Assembly (NCBI GenBank): GCA_039707655.1
Contig: CM077664.1
Coordinates: 196,844,195-196,908,194, forward strand
DNA: 64,000 nucleotides
Source of the DNA: Elymus sibiricus
Taxonomy: Eukaryota; Streptophyta; Magnoliopsida; Poales; Poaceae
Direction: 5' to 3'
Position numbers and translations under genes: made by a program. Shown here piece by piece: positions 35,823 to 45,595 of the stretch; positions within the stretch are counted from its first letter, which is position 1, and each line of letters begins with the position of its first letter. The notes under the pieces were generated by a model. The model did not search any database and was not told where the DNA came from. It saw nothing but the letters and a program-made list of their open reading frames with translations.

Positions 35823-37400
35823 TGTAGGATCAAAACTATGTCTAGAGGGGGGTTGATTAGACTACTTGACCAATTAAAAACCTAACCTATTCCCAATTTT
35901 AGTTGTAGGTAGATTTTAGAAGGCATACAAGTCAAGCATCACCCTACACATGCAATTCTAAGAGTGTGGCAGTGGAAAGTAAACAATTGCATATGTAAGT
36001 AAAGGAGGGGATCGGAGATTTCAAACGCAATGAAGACACGGTGGTTTTTGGTGTGGTTCCGATAGGTGGTGCTATCGTACGTCCACGTTGATGGAGACTT
36101 CAACCCACGAAGGGTAACGGCTACGCGAGTCCACGGAGGGCTCCACCCATGAAGGGTCCACGAAGAAGCAACCTTGTCTATCCCACCATGGCTTACGTCC
36201 ATGAAGGACTAGCCTCACTCGGGTAGATCTTCACAAAGTAGGCGATCTTCTTGCCCTTACAAACTCCTTGGTTCAACTCCACATCATGTCGGAGGCTCCC
36301 AAGTGACACCTAACCAATCTAGGAGACACCACTCTCCAAAAGGTAATAGACGGTGTGTTGTTGATGAACTCCTTGCTCTTGTGCTTCAAATGATAGTCTT
36401 CCCAACACTCAAACAACTCCTCACAGATTTGGCTATGGTGGAAGAAGGATTTGAGTAGAAAGCAACTTGGGAAAGGCTAGAGATCAAGGTTCAAATGGTA
36501 GGAATGGAATGTCTTGATCTCAACACATGAGTAGGTGGTTCTCTCTCGAAAAATGTATGGTGGAAGTGTAGGCACGTTCTGATGGCTCTCCTTACTAAGA
36601 AGGAAGTGGTGGAGGGGTATATATAGCCTCCACACAAAATCCAACCGTTACACACTTTTGACCCAACTCGGTGGCACCGATTCAGAAGACTCGGTGGCAC
36701 CGAACTGTGTAAAAGATATGAATGTTAGGAATCTCGGTGGGACCGACTGGAACAACTCGGATGGACCAAAGTGCAATGGCTAGGGCAAACCTCATCTCGG
36801 TGGCACCGATTGCATCAACTCGGTAGGAACGAAGTGAAGCAATAAGGCAACAGAGACTTGGCAAGCCATCTCGGTGAGACCGATTTGCGAAACTCGGTGA
36901 GACCAAAGTAAGTGCAAATGATTACAGAGAGTTGGCAAGGCCATCTCGGTGAGACCGAGATCCATATCGGTGGATTCGATTTGTTAGGGTTTTGGCAGTG
37001 GCTAAGTCCAGATGAACTCGGTGGCTCCGTATAGGAAATTTCGGTGGGGCCGAGTTGGAATGTAGGTTTTGGACATATTTGGATGAAGAAAGTGGTTGAG
37101 GGTTTAGGAGTACTGTCACTAAGCACTTGAGCAAAAAGACCATTAAGCAACACCTCATCCCCTTTTAATAGTATTGGCTTTCCTATGGACTCAATGTGAT
37201 CTTGGATCACTAAACCAAAAATGTAGAGTCTTGATCTTTTGCCAATCCTTGTCCTTAGCATTTTGAGGGGTCCACATCTCTAGTCCTTGCCATGCCAATC
37301 ATTGAACGTCCTGAAATCTTTAACTTGAATGGACATTAGTTCAATGAGATATATGTTGTTATGAATTACCAAAACCACCAAGGGACCAAATGTGCTTTCA
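35823..37400 (-). repeat. Element B 5' LTR
   Basis: 1578 bp, nearly identical to 27609-29185. Ends abut the TSD on the right and the primer binding site on the left. Confidence 0.93.
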
Positions 37401-37777
37401 ACATTTGCAGACGGTTTCTCAGTCGCCCCTTAGAGGTTAGTGCTAAGTTCATCATTTAAGTTGACTTAACGCCCCTGCCCATCCTGAATATTTAACATTG
37501 GCAGGGATATGAGGCTTGTGCCTTTGTTAACTGGTTGGATGATGAATGGCATGGCAGGGCTCAGAGTGTTATCACCAAGCTCGCAGAAGATAACGCAAAG
37601 CTAAAGAAGAAACTGACTGATCTGGAGTGTACAATCACTACGATGAAGCAAGAAAGACTCAATCACAGGCAACATATGAAAGCAAGAGACAAGAAGGAAC
37701 TAGCATGTGTAGTTGTAGTTGTCGCATTAGCCATCTTCTATGTGCTGTTTGTAATGATGATTAGGGGTTTTGTTTGA
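37401..37777 (+). pseudogene. GRF-like zinc-finger/membrane gene, exon 1 (3' part) and exon 2
   Basis: After the second ACATT the frame continues for 10 codons to donor GAG|GTTAGT (37435/37436). An intron of 69 nt ends at TTGGCAG (37504), and exon 2 runs 37505-37777 in phase 0. Exon 2 begins GYEACAFVNWLDDEW, the final Cys and FxxWxDDEW part of plant GRF-like fingers. It continues with a coiled coil (about 40 residues) and ends in a hydrophobic transmembrane segment (CVVVVVALAIFYVLFVMM) followed by a short tail. The third expected zinc ligand appears to be Arg rather than Cys. The product would be tail-anchored; its function is unknown. Confidence 0.7.
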
Positions 37778-38125
37778 TTATTACTGGCTACATCAATAAG
37801 CAGAGCTCATCTATTGCTTGACAACTATCCTATGAAAACTGTTTGTTTCACATTTGGACGCTCCAACCTGTGTGTGTAATTATCACATTGAGAACTACGC
37901 AACCGCGGGAATTTGGAGCGACTGGGTACTAATAATTGCGGTTGATTATACCAGGATGCTAACCGCCTGCCAAGGCGCCAATAAAAACCATCAATCCCCC
38001 GCTTCAATTGCCATTCCTCTTTTCTTCATACCCCGCTTCAGTCTCCACTGTCTTCATCGTCCCGGTCGGCCGCGCTACACACTTATACACACTCTGCAAT
38101 CTCGCTTTGTGTACGTACCGCAGCC

Positions 38126-38497
38126 ATGTCGAGCGATAGCGAGGACGACAGTTCCGCCAGGAGTCTTCCGCCCGATGATAGGTCAACCTCGGAATCATCC
38201 CGCTCGTCTTCCATGAGTCCGACGTCGAGCCCTGACCTCGATTTTATCTGGATCATGGAAGGGACGCCGCCGCCCGAGTCATCGAACGATGACCAGACAG
38301 ACGAGGACCCGTCGGAGGACGATGAAGATGACGGCGATGATGATGATGAGGAGGAATGTTCGAACGAGGAGGACGACGACGAGGACATCAACGACAATGA
38401 CGACAGCTGTGGCGATGAAAAGCCAACGGTCAGCGGCAAGAAGCGTTCTCGCCAAGACGATGTCGCGGGGCCATCGAACAACAAGAAGAAGGACTAA
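38126..38497 (+). CDS. Acidic 123-aa ORF with C-terminal nuclear signal
   Basis: ATG at 38126 opens an intact ORF. The first half is Ser/Asp-rich (MSSDSEDDSSAR), the middle is a long Asp/Glu run, and the end is basic (KKRSRQDD ... KKKD), typical of a nuclear acidic protein. It lies between the zinc-finger gene and the right subterminal repeats, in the same orientation as the former. The upstream 300 bp contain CCAATAAAAA (about 37977) and a pyrimidine-rich leader. The repetitive GA-rich coding strand also keeps other frames open, so coding status is uncertain. Confidence 0.45.
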   Translation: MSSDSEDDSSARSLPPDDRSTSESSRSSSMSPTSSPDLDFIWIMEGTPPPESSNDDQTDEDPSEDDEDDGDDDDEEECSNEEDDDEDINDNDDSCGDEKPTVSGKKRSRQDDVAGPSNNKKKD

Positions 38498-38559
38498 ATT
38501 AAGCAGACTATATATCTCTGTTGCCGTTCGCTCATATTAATCTGTGTCCCCTGTCAATC

Positions 38560-39108
38560 TCATCGCAGATGGTTAGCAATACGTATTCGACAGAGATCTT
38601 TTACATTATTGCCCACAGTTGGTTTCTTGAATTATGTGCCCTGTCGAGCACACAATACACAACAAAAAATCGTATGCACTGTCTATAATTATCGCACACA
38701 ATTTTGATTACCGACCCGTTTGCCGGATATCACACACATCTTGTTACGCGGAATCGTTTCTGTTACCGTGTATCGCACACACCTCGAACTGGCTGCCCGT
38801 TTCTGTTATGTTGGGTAATCACAAACAGTTCATCCGAGTGAACTGTATCCCGTGTAGCGCACACACCTCGAACTGGCTGCCCGTTTCTGTTGTTCTGGCT
38901 CATCGCAAACAGTTCATATGGATCAACTGTATGCCACGTATCGCACACGCGTCCAATCTGAATCATTTTTTATGTCTCCAGCATCGCACACAGTTCGTCT
39001 TATTGGCGACGGTTTTATTACGACACCATTTGCGATGCATGCATCGCACACAGTTTGGTCGCGGGGTCTCTGATTCATGTGTCGCGTTAGCGGTCGCCTG
39101 CAGTAGTG
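38560..39108 (-). repeat. CACTA-1 right subterminal repeats and terminal inverted repeat
   Basis: At least seven copies of (T/C)ATCGCACAC(A/G) alternate with AACAGTT/AACTG phrases. A ~60-bp segment (CACACCTCGAACTGGCTGCC) is repeated at 38778 and 38863. The terminus reads CTGCAGTAGTG and abuts the ATG target duplication. Confidence 0.85.
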
Positions 39109-39111
39109 ATG

Positions 39112-40453
39112 GGTTAGTCCCACAAGGAACAACAAGGATATCCATAGACATAGAGTGAAGTGAATAAATGATGATGTCCATGAATGCATTGAATACCTTG
39201 TCCCTTGACTTACCAACAAGAGGGTTTGTGACTCCATGAAATAGTGCATGATGTTGAAGTTGTTTGCACTATTCCTTGCCATGAATGAATATGAGTGAAG
39301 TTTGTTGGCGGAGTCACCCTCAAGAGCTTTCTAGTTCTTCCTCTTTGGGACCCACGTCAACTTGATGGGAATCCTTGGAGTTGTAGTTGTACTTGAAGAA
39401 GTGGAACTTGAAGTAGTCTTGGGAACCCACTTGACTAAGGCTTGAGGTGGTTCTTCAAATGAGTCAATCTCTTCTTGATGCTTGTCCTTTTCTTTTAGCT
39501 TGTGTTCTTGTGGTGGAAGATCTTGTTGAGCTTGTGTCCCCTTGAAGAAGTAGGATCATACTTCTCTTGTTGAGGAACAAACTTCGTCTTGGGGTATTGA
39601 TCTTCTTCCCACTCAACTCCATTGGCATTGAACTTTTGTTCAAAACCAACACCTTGGTTCTTCCGGTGCCATCCTTGCTTGCGCACAATCTCATCAAATT
39701 GCTTGCTCTCGGCAAGGCTCTTGTAGACACCCTTTTCCATAATTCCTTTCAATAGATTGTTTTCTTGCTCAAGTGTAACTTGGCTATGAGAATCATTAGT
39801 GGAATCAATAGAACTACTAGAGCATTGGATTTAACATTGTTATTGTTACTATTAAAGGTAGAACCTTTCTTGCTCTTGTTACTAGATTGCTTGGATTTAA
39901 CTTGTGGCATAAAAGTAGACAAGAGTAGACACTTGGCAATGTACGAGGAACTCTTCTTTCGAAGATCGTCATTGATAGCTTTTAGAAACTCATGCTCTTG
40001 CTCTAAGTTCAGCTTCTTGAAGCGTAGCTTCTCATGAGTTCTTAGGAGCTCTCTATGATCTTGAGTTGTTTCATGAGCTAACTTAAGAGTGTTTAGTTCT
40101 TTAGTTAGGCGCTCAATCTCCTTCATAGCATTGTCATTCTATTCATCTTGACTATCGTGATTACTAGCAAGTTCAATATAGCTAACATCACTAGTTTTAT
40201 CGTTGAGCAAGTCACCATCACCTAGCAAATCATCCTCATCACTATTAAAGTGAAGTTATTTGGGGTGTGATACCTTGGGGCCTTTTTCCATGAAGCATAT
40301 TCCAATCCCTTCATTTGGTGAAACAAATAGGTCATAGGATTGGAGGATACGAGAGCTAGTCCGGCAACACCTTCATCTATAGTCGGAGTTGGAGTGATAG
40401 CTTCTCTCGCATTGGTTGTTGAAGTCGGAGCTGGAAATCCATTCAACAACATG
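39112..40453 (-). pseudogene. gag: Element A gag, C-terminal part, heavily decayed
   Basis: Minus-strand homologue of the 3' half of element B gag. It includes the KGIMEKGVYKSL region, the GVGFEQKFNANGVEWEE region and a similar C-terminal tail near 39340, but is split among frames by several indels. On its 3' side it leads straight into the gag-env spacer (which resumes at 7108), so element A also lacks pol. The N-terminal half is cut off at 40453 by a second CACTA element. Confidence 0.75.
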
Positions 40454-40870
40454 CACTACAAAAAAAAACACTTCCGTGATGATACGTGTTTGTCACGTTA
40501 GGTCACGTTTTCTGTCATGCATGTACATCCGTGACGATTTTATGATAGAATCAAGATAGTCATGCCTGTGCTGTTGTAGAAGTGTTCCATGACAATACTC
40601 AAATTATCATCACGGAAGTGTCCACTTCCATGATGATAAATGGCGCATCATGGAAGTGTTTTCGTCAAGGGTAACCGACACGTGGCATCCACTGTAACGG
40701 GTCGCCGTTAAGCTATCGGGTGCGGGTTTGGATTCGATAACCCGTTAACAGCCCGGACCAATGGCAATTTTCCACATGTAAAATTCTCATTCGCTAACAA
40801 AACCACGTGTCAGCTCGGCGTTGTGACAGATGTCATCCATTCATTGGACGAGAGATGCCTATGATACGTC
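40454..40870 (+). mobile_element. CACTA-2: terminal and subterminal region
   Basis: Begins CACTACAAAAAAAAACAC directly after ATG (40451-40453) inside element A gag. ACTTCCGTGATGATA and its inverse TATCATCACGGAAGT recur (40470, 40608 and 40625 areas), as in CACTA subterminal arrays. I could not find the opposite terminus, so the right boundary is undefined. Confidence 0.7.
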
Positions 40871-41740
40871 GACACGTGGCACGGCCCAATAGTGGCCCAT
40901 TAAGGTTAAACAGGCCGGCCCAACCAAAGGCCCACAAGATTTTTTCAGACACTAGTGGGCCGGCCCATTAACAGCCTGCCACGTTTTGGGCCAAATTACG
41001 ACCCATATTAGAATGGCCCGTTAACAGTCCACCGTGTTTTGGGCCCATTTAAGGCCCAGTTTGTATTACGGCCTGTTATAGGCCCATTGAACAGTTTGAC
41101 CCAGTCCGGGCAGATGATTGTTTCGGCCTCTTAGCGGCCTTTCATGCACTTGGGTCGTTTTTGGCCTGGTTTAACTTTTGGCCATTTAACGGCACGTGCA
41201 GCATTTGGGCCCATTTCTGGTACAAGTGACTTTCGGCCTCTTAACGGCCCGTGCAACATTTGGGCCCATTTATGGTACAAGTGACTTTCGGCCTCTTAAC
41301 GGCCCGTGGTCTTCGTGGATAAATTTCAGCTCACTTTTACTATCGGCCTTTCAAAGTCCCGTTATATAATTTGGCCTAATTATGGCCCGCTTTGCATCCA
41401 GCCTGCTTATAGCCCATAATGTTATTGGGCCAACCAAGGCCCGGGATAAATTTTGGCCAGTTAACGGCCCGTCATATAATTGGGCCAATGATGGGTCGAG
41501 GTATATTTTGGCCTGCTGTCAGCCCGTGAATTGTTCGGCACAATTCATGCCCAATCTAATTTTCAGCCTGTTAAAAGCCCATGGTATTTTGTGGCCCAAC
41601 TAAGGCCTGCGGTTTACTCAGCCTGTTAAAGGCCCGAAACTACTTGGGCCCGGTTTATGTTCCGGCCTGCTAACGGCCCAAGATGATTGTGGGACCACGT
41701 TTCGACCCATATATAGAGTTGCGGGCCGACCCGTTTGCGT
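40870..41740 (+). repeat. Degenerate GGCCCGTTAACGGCC-type repeat array
   Basis: At least 20 variants of GGCCCRTTAA, GGCCTCTTAACGGCCCGT and TTGGGCCCA at intervals of about 30-70 bp. One ~57-bp stretch (TGACTTTCGGCCTCTTAACGG) is repeated nearly exactly around 41227 and 41283. It probably belongs to the subterminal region of CACTA-2. There is no coding potential. Confidence 0.75.
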
Positions 41741-41744
41741 AGTC

Positions 41745-41748
<4 letters not shown>

Positions 41749-41786
<38 letters not shown>

Positions 41787-41794
41787 CACACACA
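41749..41794 (+). repeat. (TA)n-(CA)n compound microsatellite
   Basis: About 28 bases of TA repeat (to 41776), then a CA repeat (about 41779-41794). Confidence 0.95.
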
Positions 41795-41802
41795 TAAACA
41801 CT

Positions 41803-41842
41803 ATTCTGATCACGGGATCAGAATAATATTCTGATAACTAGT
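41803..41842 (+). other. Perfect 9-bp hairpin followed by CTAG|T
   Basis: ATTCTGATC and GATCAGAAT form a perfect stem around a 4-base loop (41803-41824). CTAG followed by T occurs 13 bases later (41838-41842). This resembles a Helitron 3' end but is not sufficient evidence by itself. Confidence 0.3.
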
Positions 41843-41869
41843 CAACCCGTCGCAGCAGTAGTAGTTGAA

Positions 41870-43870
41870 CTGCACACAGTGATAGGTTGAACTTCCGCAA
41901 ACATTGTCCAAATGGGTCTTGCGATAGACCGTTGGAAACCTGTGGACACATGGATCACGACCTAAGTTAAATTTTTGTCAAAATCTACACGGTTTAAGAG
42001 CAGTTTTACAAACCATTTTTCTTCATACAAAAAAACGTGAATCATATTTTCGAGCCCATTTCTAAACCATTTATCGGAATGAGGCAAATAATACAGCGTT
42101 GGAAAGCTGCTGCAAATCCGCTCATTCCACATATAGAAAGTTTTCCCAAATTCCCTACGGTTAAAGAGCAATTTGAAAAATGGCGCAATTTCTCAAACCG
42201 AACAGCCGAGCTCGTTTTTTGGCGTAATTTGAAAATAGCTAATCAGATTGATGCAAATGATATGGCGTTGGAAAGCTTATGAAAATGCGCTTCTTTTTCA
42301 TATAGAAAGTTTGTTCCAATTTTGAACGGTTTAAAAGTAATTTAGAAAAAGGTCGAAGTTCGTCCGAGTTCGTATTTTCAGGTTAATTTTTAAATGGTTT
42401 GTCGGAATGCAGCAAATGATATGGCATTGGAAAGCTTGATGAAATGCGAAACTTTTATTTATATAATGTTTCCTCTAATTCTTTACGGTTTTAAGACAAT
42501 TTTGAAAATGGCTAAAAACGTTTTTTGGCCGTAATTTTCACAAACTTCGTCGGAATGGGACAAATAATATACCGTTGGAAAGCTATAAAAAATGCGAATT
42601 TTTTTTATATAGAAAGTTTTCTCTGATTCGTATCCATTTTTAAGTAATTTTGAAAATGGTGAAATCATGTGTTCTGCCTTCATTGCGAAAACAGAGTCTT
42701 CGGAAATGCACTGTGTGAAGAAGCTGAACTTCTTGGCCATGTCTGTTTGAACTTCATTCTGTTTTTCACATGCAATTTTTTGCCCGTAACTCCCCAACCA
42801 CTTACCGGAATTGAGCAAATGATATACCGATGGAAAGCTGTTGAAAACACGCAACTTTCCCGTGTTGATCATTTTTCCATACTTGCGACGGTTCAAAAGA
42901 TTTTTTTGAATAAGTAAAAACATGCTTTTGACGGTATACATGAAACGTTCAAACCGTTCATCGGAATGAAGCATATAATGTACCATCGGATAGCTCATGA
43001 ATAGGAGCAGCTTTTTCATGTATACAGTTGTAAAAAATGCGTTCCCGTTTGCGAGCAGTTTTAAAAATGGAAAAACAACGTCGTTTTTGCCTTTTCTTGA
43101 ACATGTAAATGAACGACGGACGTCTCGCACTAGAATTTTTGAACTGTGCCGGGAGGAGCACGTGAACTTCTTGCAACAAACCTTTTAGGCTTTTAGTTTT
43201 GTATTCTTTTATTCTCTTCTGAAACGCATTCCATGTAGTAGTTGAACTGCTCGTTGTTTTCACTTTGAACTTTTGTCATGTATTTTTGTTTGTAATTCCT
43301 CACTCGTTCATTGGAGTTGCAAAAATGATATACCTATAACAAATAGAAACCTGTTGGAAAAAACTGTAATTTTGTTTTTGCACAAGTAAATACACGGTGA
43401 ACCTTCTTTACAAGAATTTTTGAACTTCCTAGGCCGACCATGTGAACTTCTCGCAAAATTCTTTTTAGACTTTGCCTTTTTATTCTTTTTTCTTATATGA
43501 AACACACTCCATGTAGTAGTTGAACCGATGGCTGCTTTCACTTTGAACTTCTCTCTCTTTTTTATCCATAACCCCTAAAACACTTATTAAAATTGAGCAA
43601 AAGATATACCGTTAGAAAGCCATCGAAAAGGCGCAAACTTTACGTGTTGAGCAGTTTTTCTAATTCGCGACGGTTTAAGAGCTTTTTTGAATATGTTAAA
43701 ACTTATTTTTTCAAACGATATAGACCAAAATTTTAAACCGTTCAAAGGAATAGATCATATGATATCCTGTTGGAGAGAGTTTGAATAGGAGAAACTTTGG
43801 CATGTAGAGAGTTTTTCCGAAATTCATCATCGTTTATGAGTTGTCTTTAAAAATGCCCAAAATGACGTTT
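41870..43870 (+). repeat. Degenerate ~150-160 bp tandem repeats
   Basis: The phrase 'GGAATG-AGGCAAATAATATACCGTTGGAAAGCT ... ATGCGAA ... CATATAGAAAG' (shortened) recurs, with decay, near 42090, 42262, 42421, 42568, 42827, 42975, 43600 and 43765. Between copies the sequence is AT-rich. Minus-strand ORFs (42483-43130) encode a periodic SFPTVYYLSHSDE pattern that only reflects the repeat. Confidence 0.7.
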
Positions 43871-44508
43871 TTTGTTTTGTTTTTTGAACATGTAAATCCT
43901 AGGTTTTAATATACTTTGAACTTCTGTGTTATTTTAATGTGAACTTCACATTTTTTTGTTTTTGAGTAAAGAATTGTTATCAATTTTTAAATAAACATCA
44001 AATTTGACTGTTTTTTCAATTTGAACTTCATGGTTGATTCTTTAATAACAACGGATATCTGAGTTTTTTAATTACGGTAAAATCCTAGTTTTTTAATAAA
44101 CATCTTACCACTTCATTATTTTAGTTTAAGCTTCTAGTTTTTTTAAACGGGGAAAATCTATTTAAACTTTTTTTTGGTTATTCTTTTTATTTTAATTTGA
44201 GCTTCTTCGTTTTATTCTTTAGTAACGAGAAATAAATCTGAGTTTTTTATAAACTTCGAACTTCTCTGTTATTTTAATTTGAACTTTTAAGTTTTATTCT
44301 TTGGAAAAAAACATTTTTTGTAAATTGAACTTCATACTTTTATTTTTCCTACAAATGGATTTTTTTGAGTTTTTCGTATAGATCGAACTACTCCATTTTT
44401 TTAATTTGAACTTCATGATTTTTTTCTTTAGGAACAAGTAAAATCTGAGTTTTTTATAAATATCAAACTTCTCTATTTTTGTAATTTCGACTTCTTGGTT
44501 TATTTATT
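43871..44508 (+). repeat. AT-rich stretch with recurring TTGAACTTC
   Basis: TTTGAACTTC-like phrases recur about every 60-90 bases among T-runs and GAGTTTTTTA. No gene is supported. The stretch is cut at 44509 by the Tat element. Confidence 0.6.
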
Positions 44509-45396
44509 TGTCGGGCCATTGGGGACCAGGGCACCATGGCCCGTCTGCGTGCGGCCCAGGAAGCGATGCCTGGCGAAGGCCCAAGACGCGGCCCACCCAT
44601 GGACACCTCGGAGCGAAGACACCTCGCGAGGCGCCAGCCTCATGAGGACCCCTTCTCAAGGAGTAACTGCCAAGACTTAGCCGCAGCAGCGGCAGGAAGC
44701 CTCGCGAGGCCCCCTCATGAGGCGACCTCCAGAGGCGGCCCCCCGAGGTGGCCGCCCGAAGCCGTCCGAGCCTGACGTCAGCCGCGCGGTCCAGTGCCCA
44801 TCACGTGGGTGATGCGCTTGGCGATGAACGGCGGCAGAGGCTGTGCCCGCGGGCGTAGACAGAGAGGCTTTCCTCTTTGGTGCTAAAGGGGCAGCCCCAG
44901 CTGCCCTCCTCCAAAGCAAGTCCCAAGGACTGCCCGTTTGGTGAAAGAAGACCAAGACAGCAAGGAGCGCAGGGCGGAGGTCACCACCGAGCCCACCGGC
45001 GCGTCATGGATAGCAACTTTGCCGGCGAAGACCATCTTTTGTCAGGATAGCTTGGGCGCCTGTCCCCTTTCAAAACCCGCCAATTGTGGCTGCCCTTCCC
45101 GCCGAGATTTTTAGGGGAAGAGGACCAGGGTGGCTATAAAAGGGGCAGTGCTGCCATTGTTGAGGTGATCAATTCCTTCGTCTCCTACCTTGTACGCAAG
45201 AACTCTCTTGCCCGCTGCAATCCCAACTACAAGCAGGAGTAGGGTTTTACACCGCAAGGCGGCCTGAACCTGGGTAACCGTCATGTCCCCTGCCGTGCTC
45301 TGCGCTAGCGCTCTCGCCGTGGTCACCGTTGGTCGGTAGGAACTAGCTCTCCCCTAGTGTTCGAACCTTTGGGTCCCCGGAGCCCCGATTCCGACA
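44509..45396 (+). repeat. Tat element 5' LTR
   Basis: 888 bp starting TGTCGGGCCATTGG and ending CCGATTCCGACA. It holds a TATA box TATAAAA at 45135-45141 and several CCTCGCGAGG/CCTCATGAGG palindromes (44609-44720). 548 bp of the partner LTR are visible at 63453-64000. Confidence 0.9.
45135..45141 (+). promoter_or_regulatory. LTR TATA box of the Tat element
   Basis: GGCTATAAAAGGGGC within the LTR. The transcript start would fall near 45165, leaving about 230 bp of R-U5 before the primer binding site. Confidence 0.65.
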
Positions 45397-45398
45397 TT

Positions 45399-45416
45399 TG
45401 GCATGCCAGGTAGGGG
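45399..45416 (+). other. Primer binding site of the Tat element
   Basis: TGGCATGCCAGGTAGGGG, two bases after the LTR end. It resembles the TGGCGCGCCAGGTAGGGG sites seen in Tat-type plant elements, with CG changed to AT. It is not the initiator-Met type used by elements B and C. Confidence 0.75.
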
Positions 45417-45595
45417 TCGGCTTTAGTTCTTCCCACTTTCTCACCGCCATGGCCGACGCTCGTCGTGAGCACTACGCGCGCAGGGCTGCCAGGGTGGCCC
45501 TGACGGAGCTGGTCGCCCGTGACGACCGTCAACGCCGCGCCGCCGGCGCCGCCACCGACCCAGCTGTGAGGGAGCAGCAAGCTTCCTCCCTCCAC

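Larger units (their letters stand above)
27609..37400 (-). mobile_element. Sirevirus-like copia element B, complete, pol-less
   Basis: 9792 bp with LTRs 27609-29185 and 35823-37400, flanked by the perfect TSD ACATT (27604-27608 and 37401-37405). On the minus strand the order is LTR, primer binding site, gag (35738-33546), spacer, promoter-like region, env-position ORF (31798-29728), polypurine tract, LTR. There is no protease, integrase, reverse transcriptase or RNase H between gag and the env-position ORF. LTR structure and gag style suggest the Sirevirus lineage, close to the Triticeae family known as Maximus (from memory). The LTR pair differs at roughly 2% of sites by eye. Confidence 0.9.
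7109..39108 (-). mobile_element. CACTA (En/Spm) transposon 'CACTA-1', 32.0 kb with nested insertions
   Basis: The left end is CACTGGTACAGCG at 7109 and the right end is CTGCAGTAGTG at 39108, read inward as CACTACTGCAG. The two termini are imperfect inverted repeats (about 13 of 21 bases match). Both are flanked by ATG (7106-7108 and 39109-39111), a 3-bp TSD as made by CACTA elements. Elements B and C carry the uninterrupted target (CCTACATGGGTTAG in sense orientation of the flank), which confirms the insertion point. The genes are TNP2 transposase (minus), ORF2 with Ulp1 protease (minus) and a zinc-finger/membrane gene (plus). Removing element B, the solo LTR, the junction fragment and one duplicate leaves roughly 14.7 kb. 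Confidence 0.9.

Noticed and set aside
38126..38540. Second overlapping Arg/Thr-rich frame at 38289-38540 and the Ser-rich minus frame at 38083-38484
   Set aside because: Both arise from the GA/GAC-repeat coding strand of the acidic ORF; no independent evidence.
42483..43130. 215-codon minus-strand ORF
   Set aside because: Lies in a decayed tandem repeat; periodic peptide follows the repeat and there is no domain or start context.
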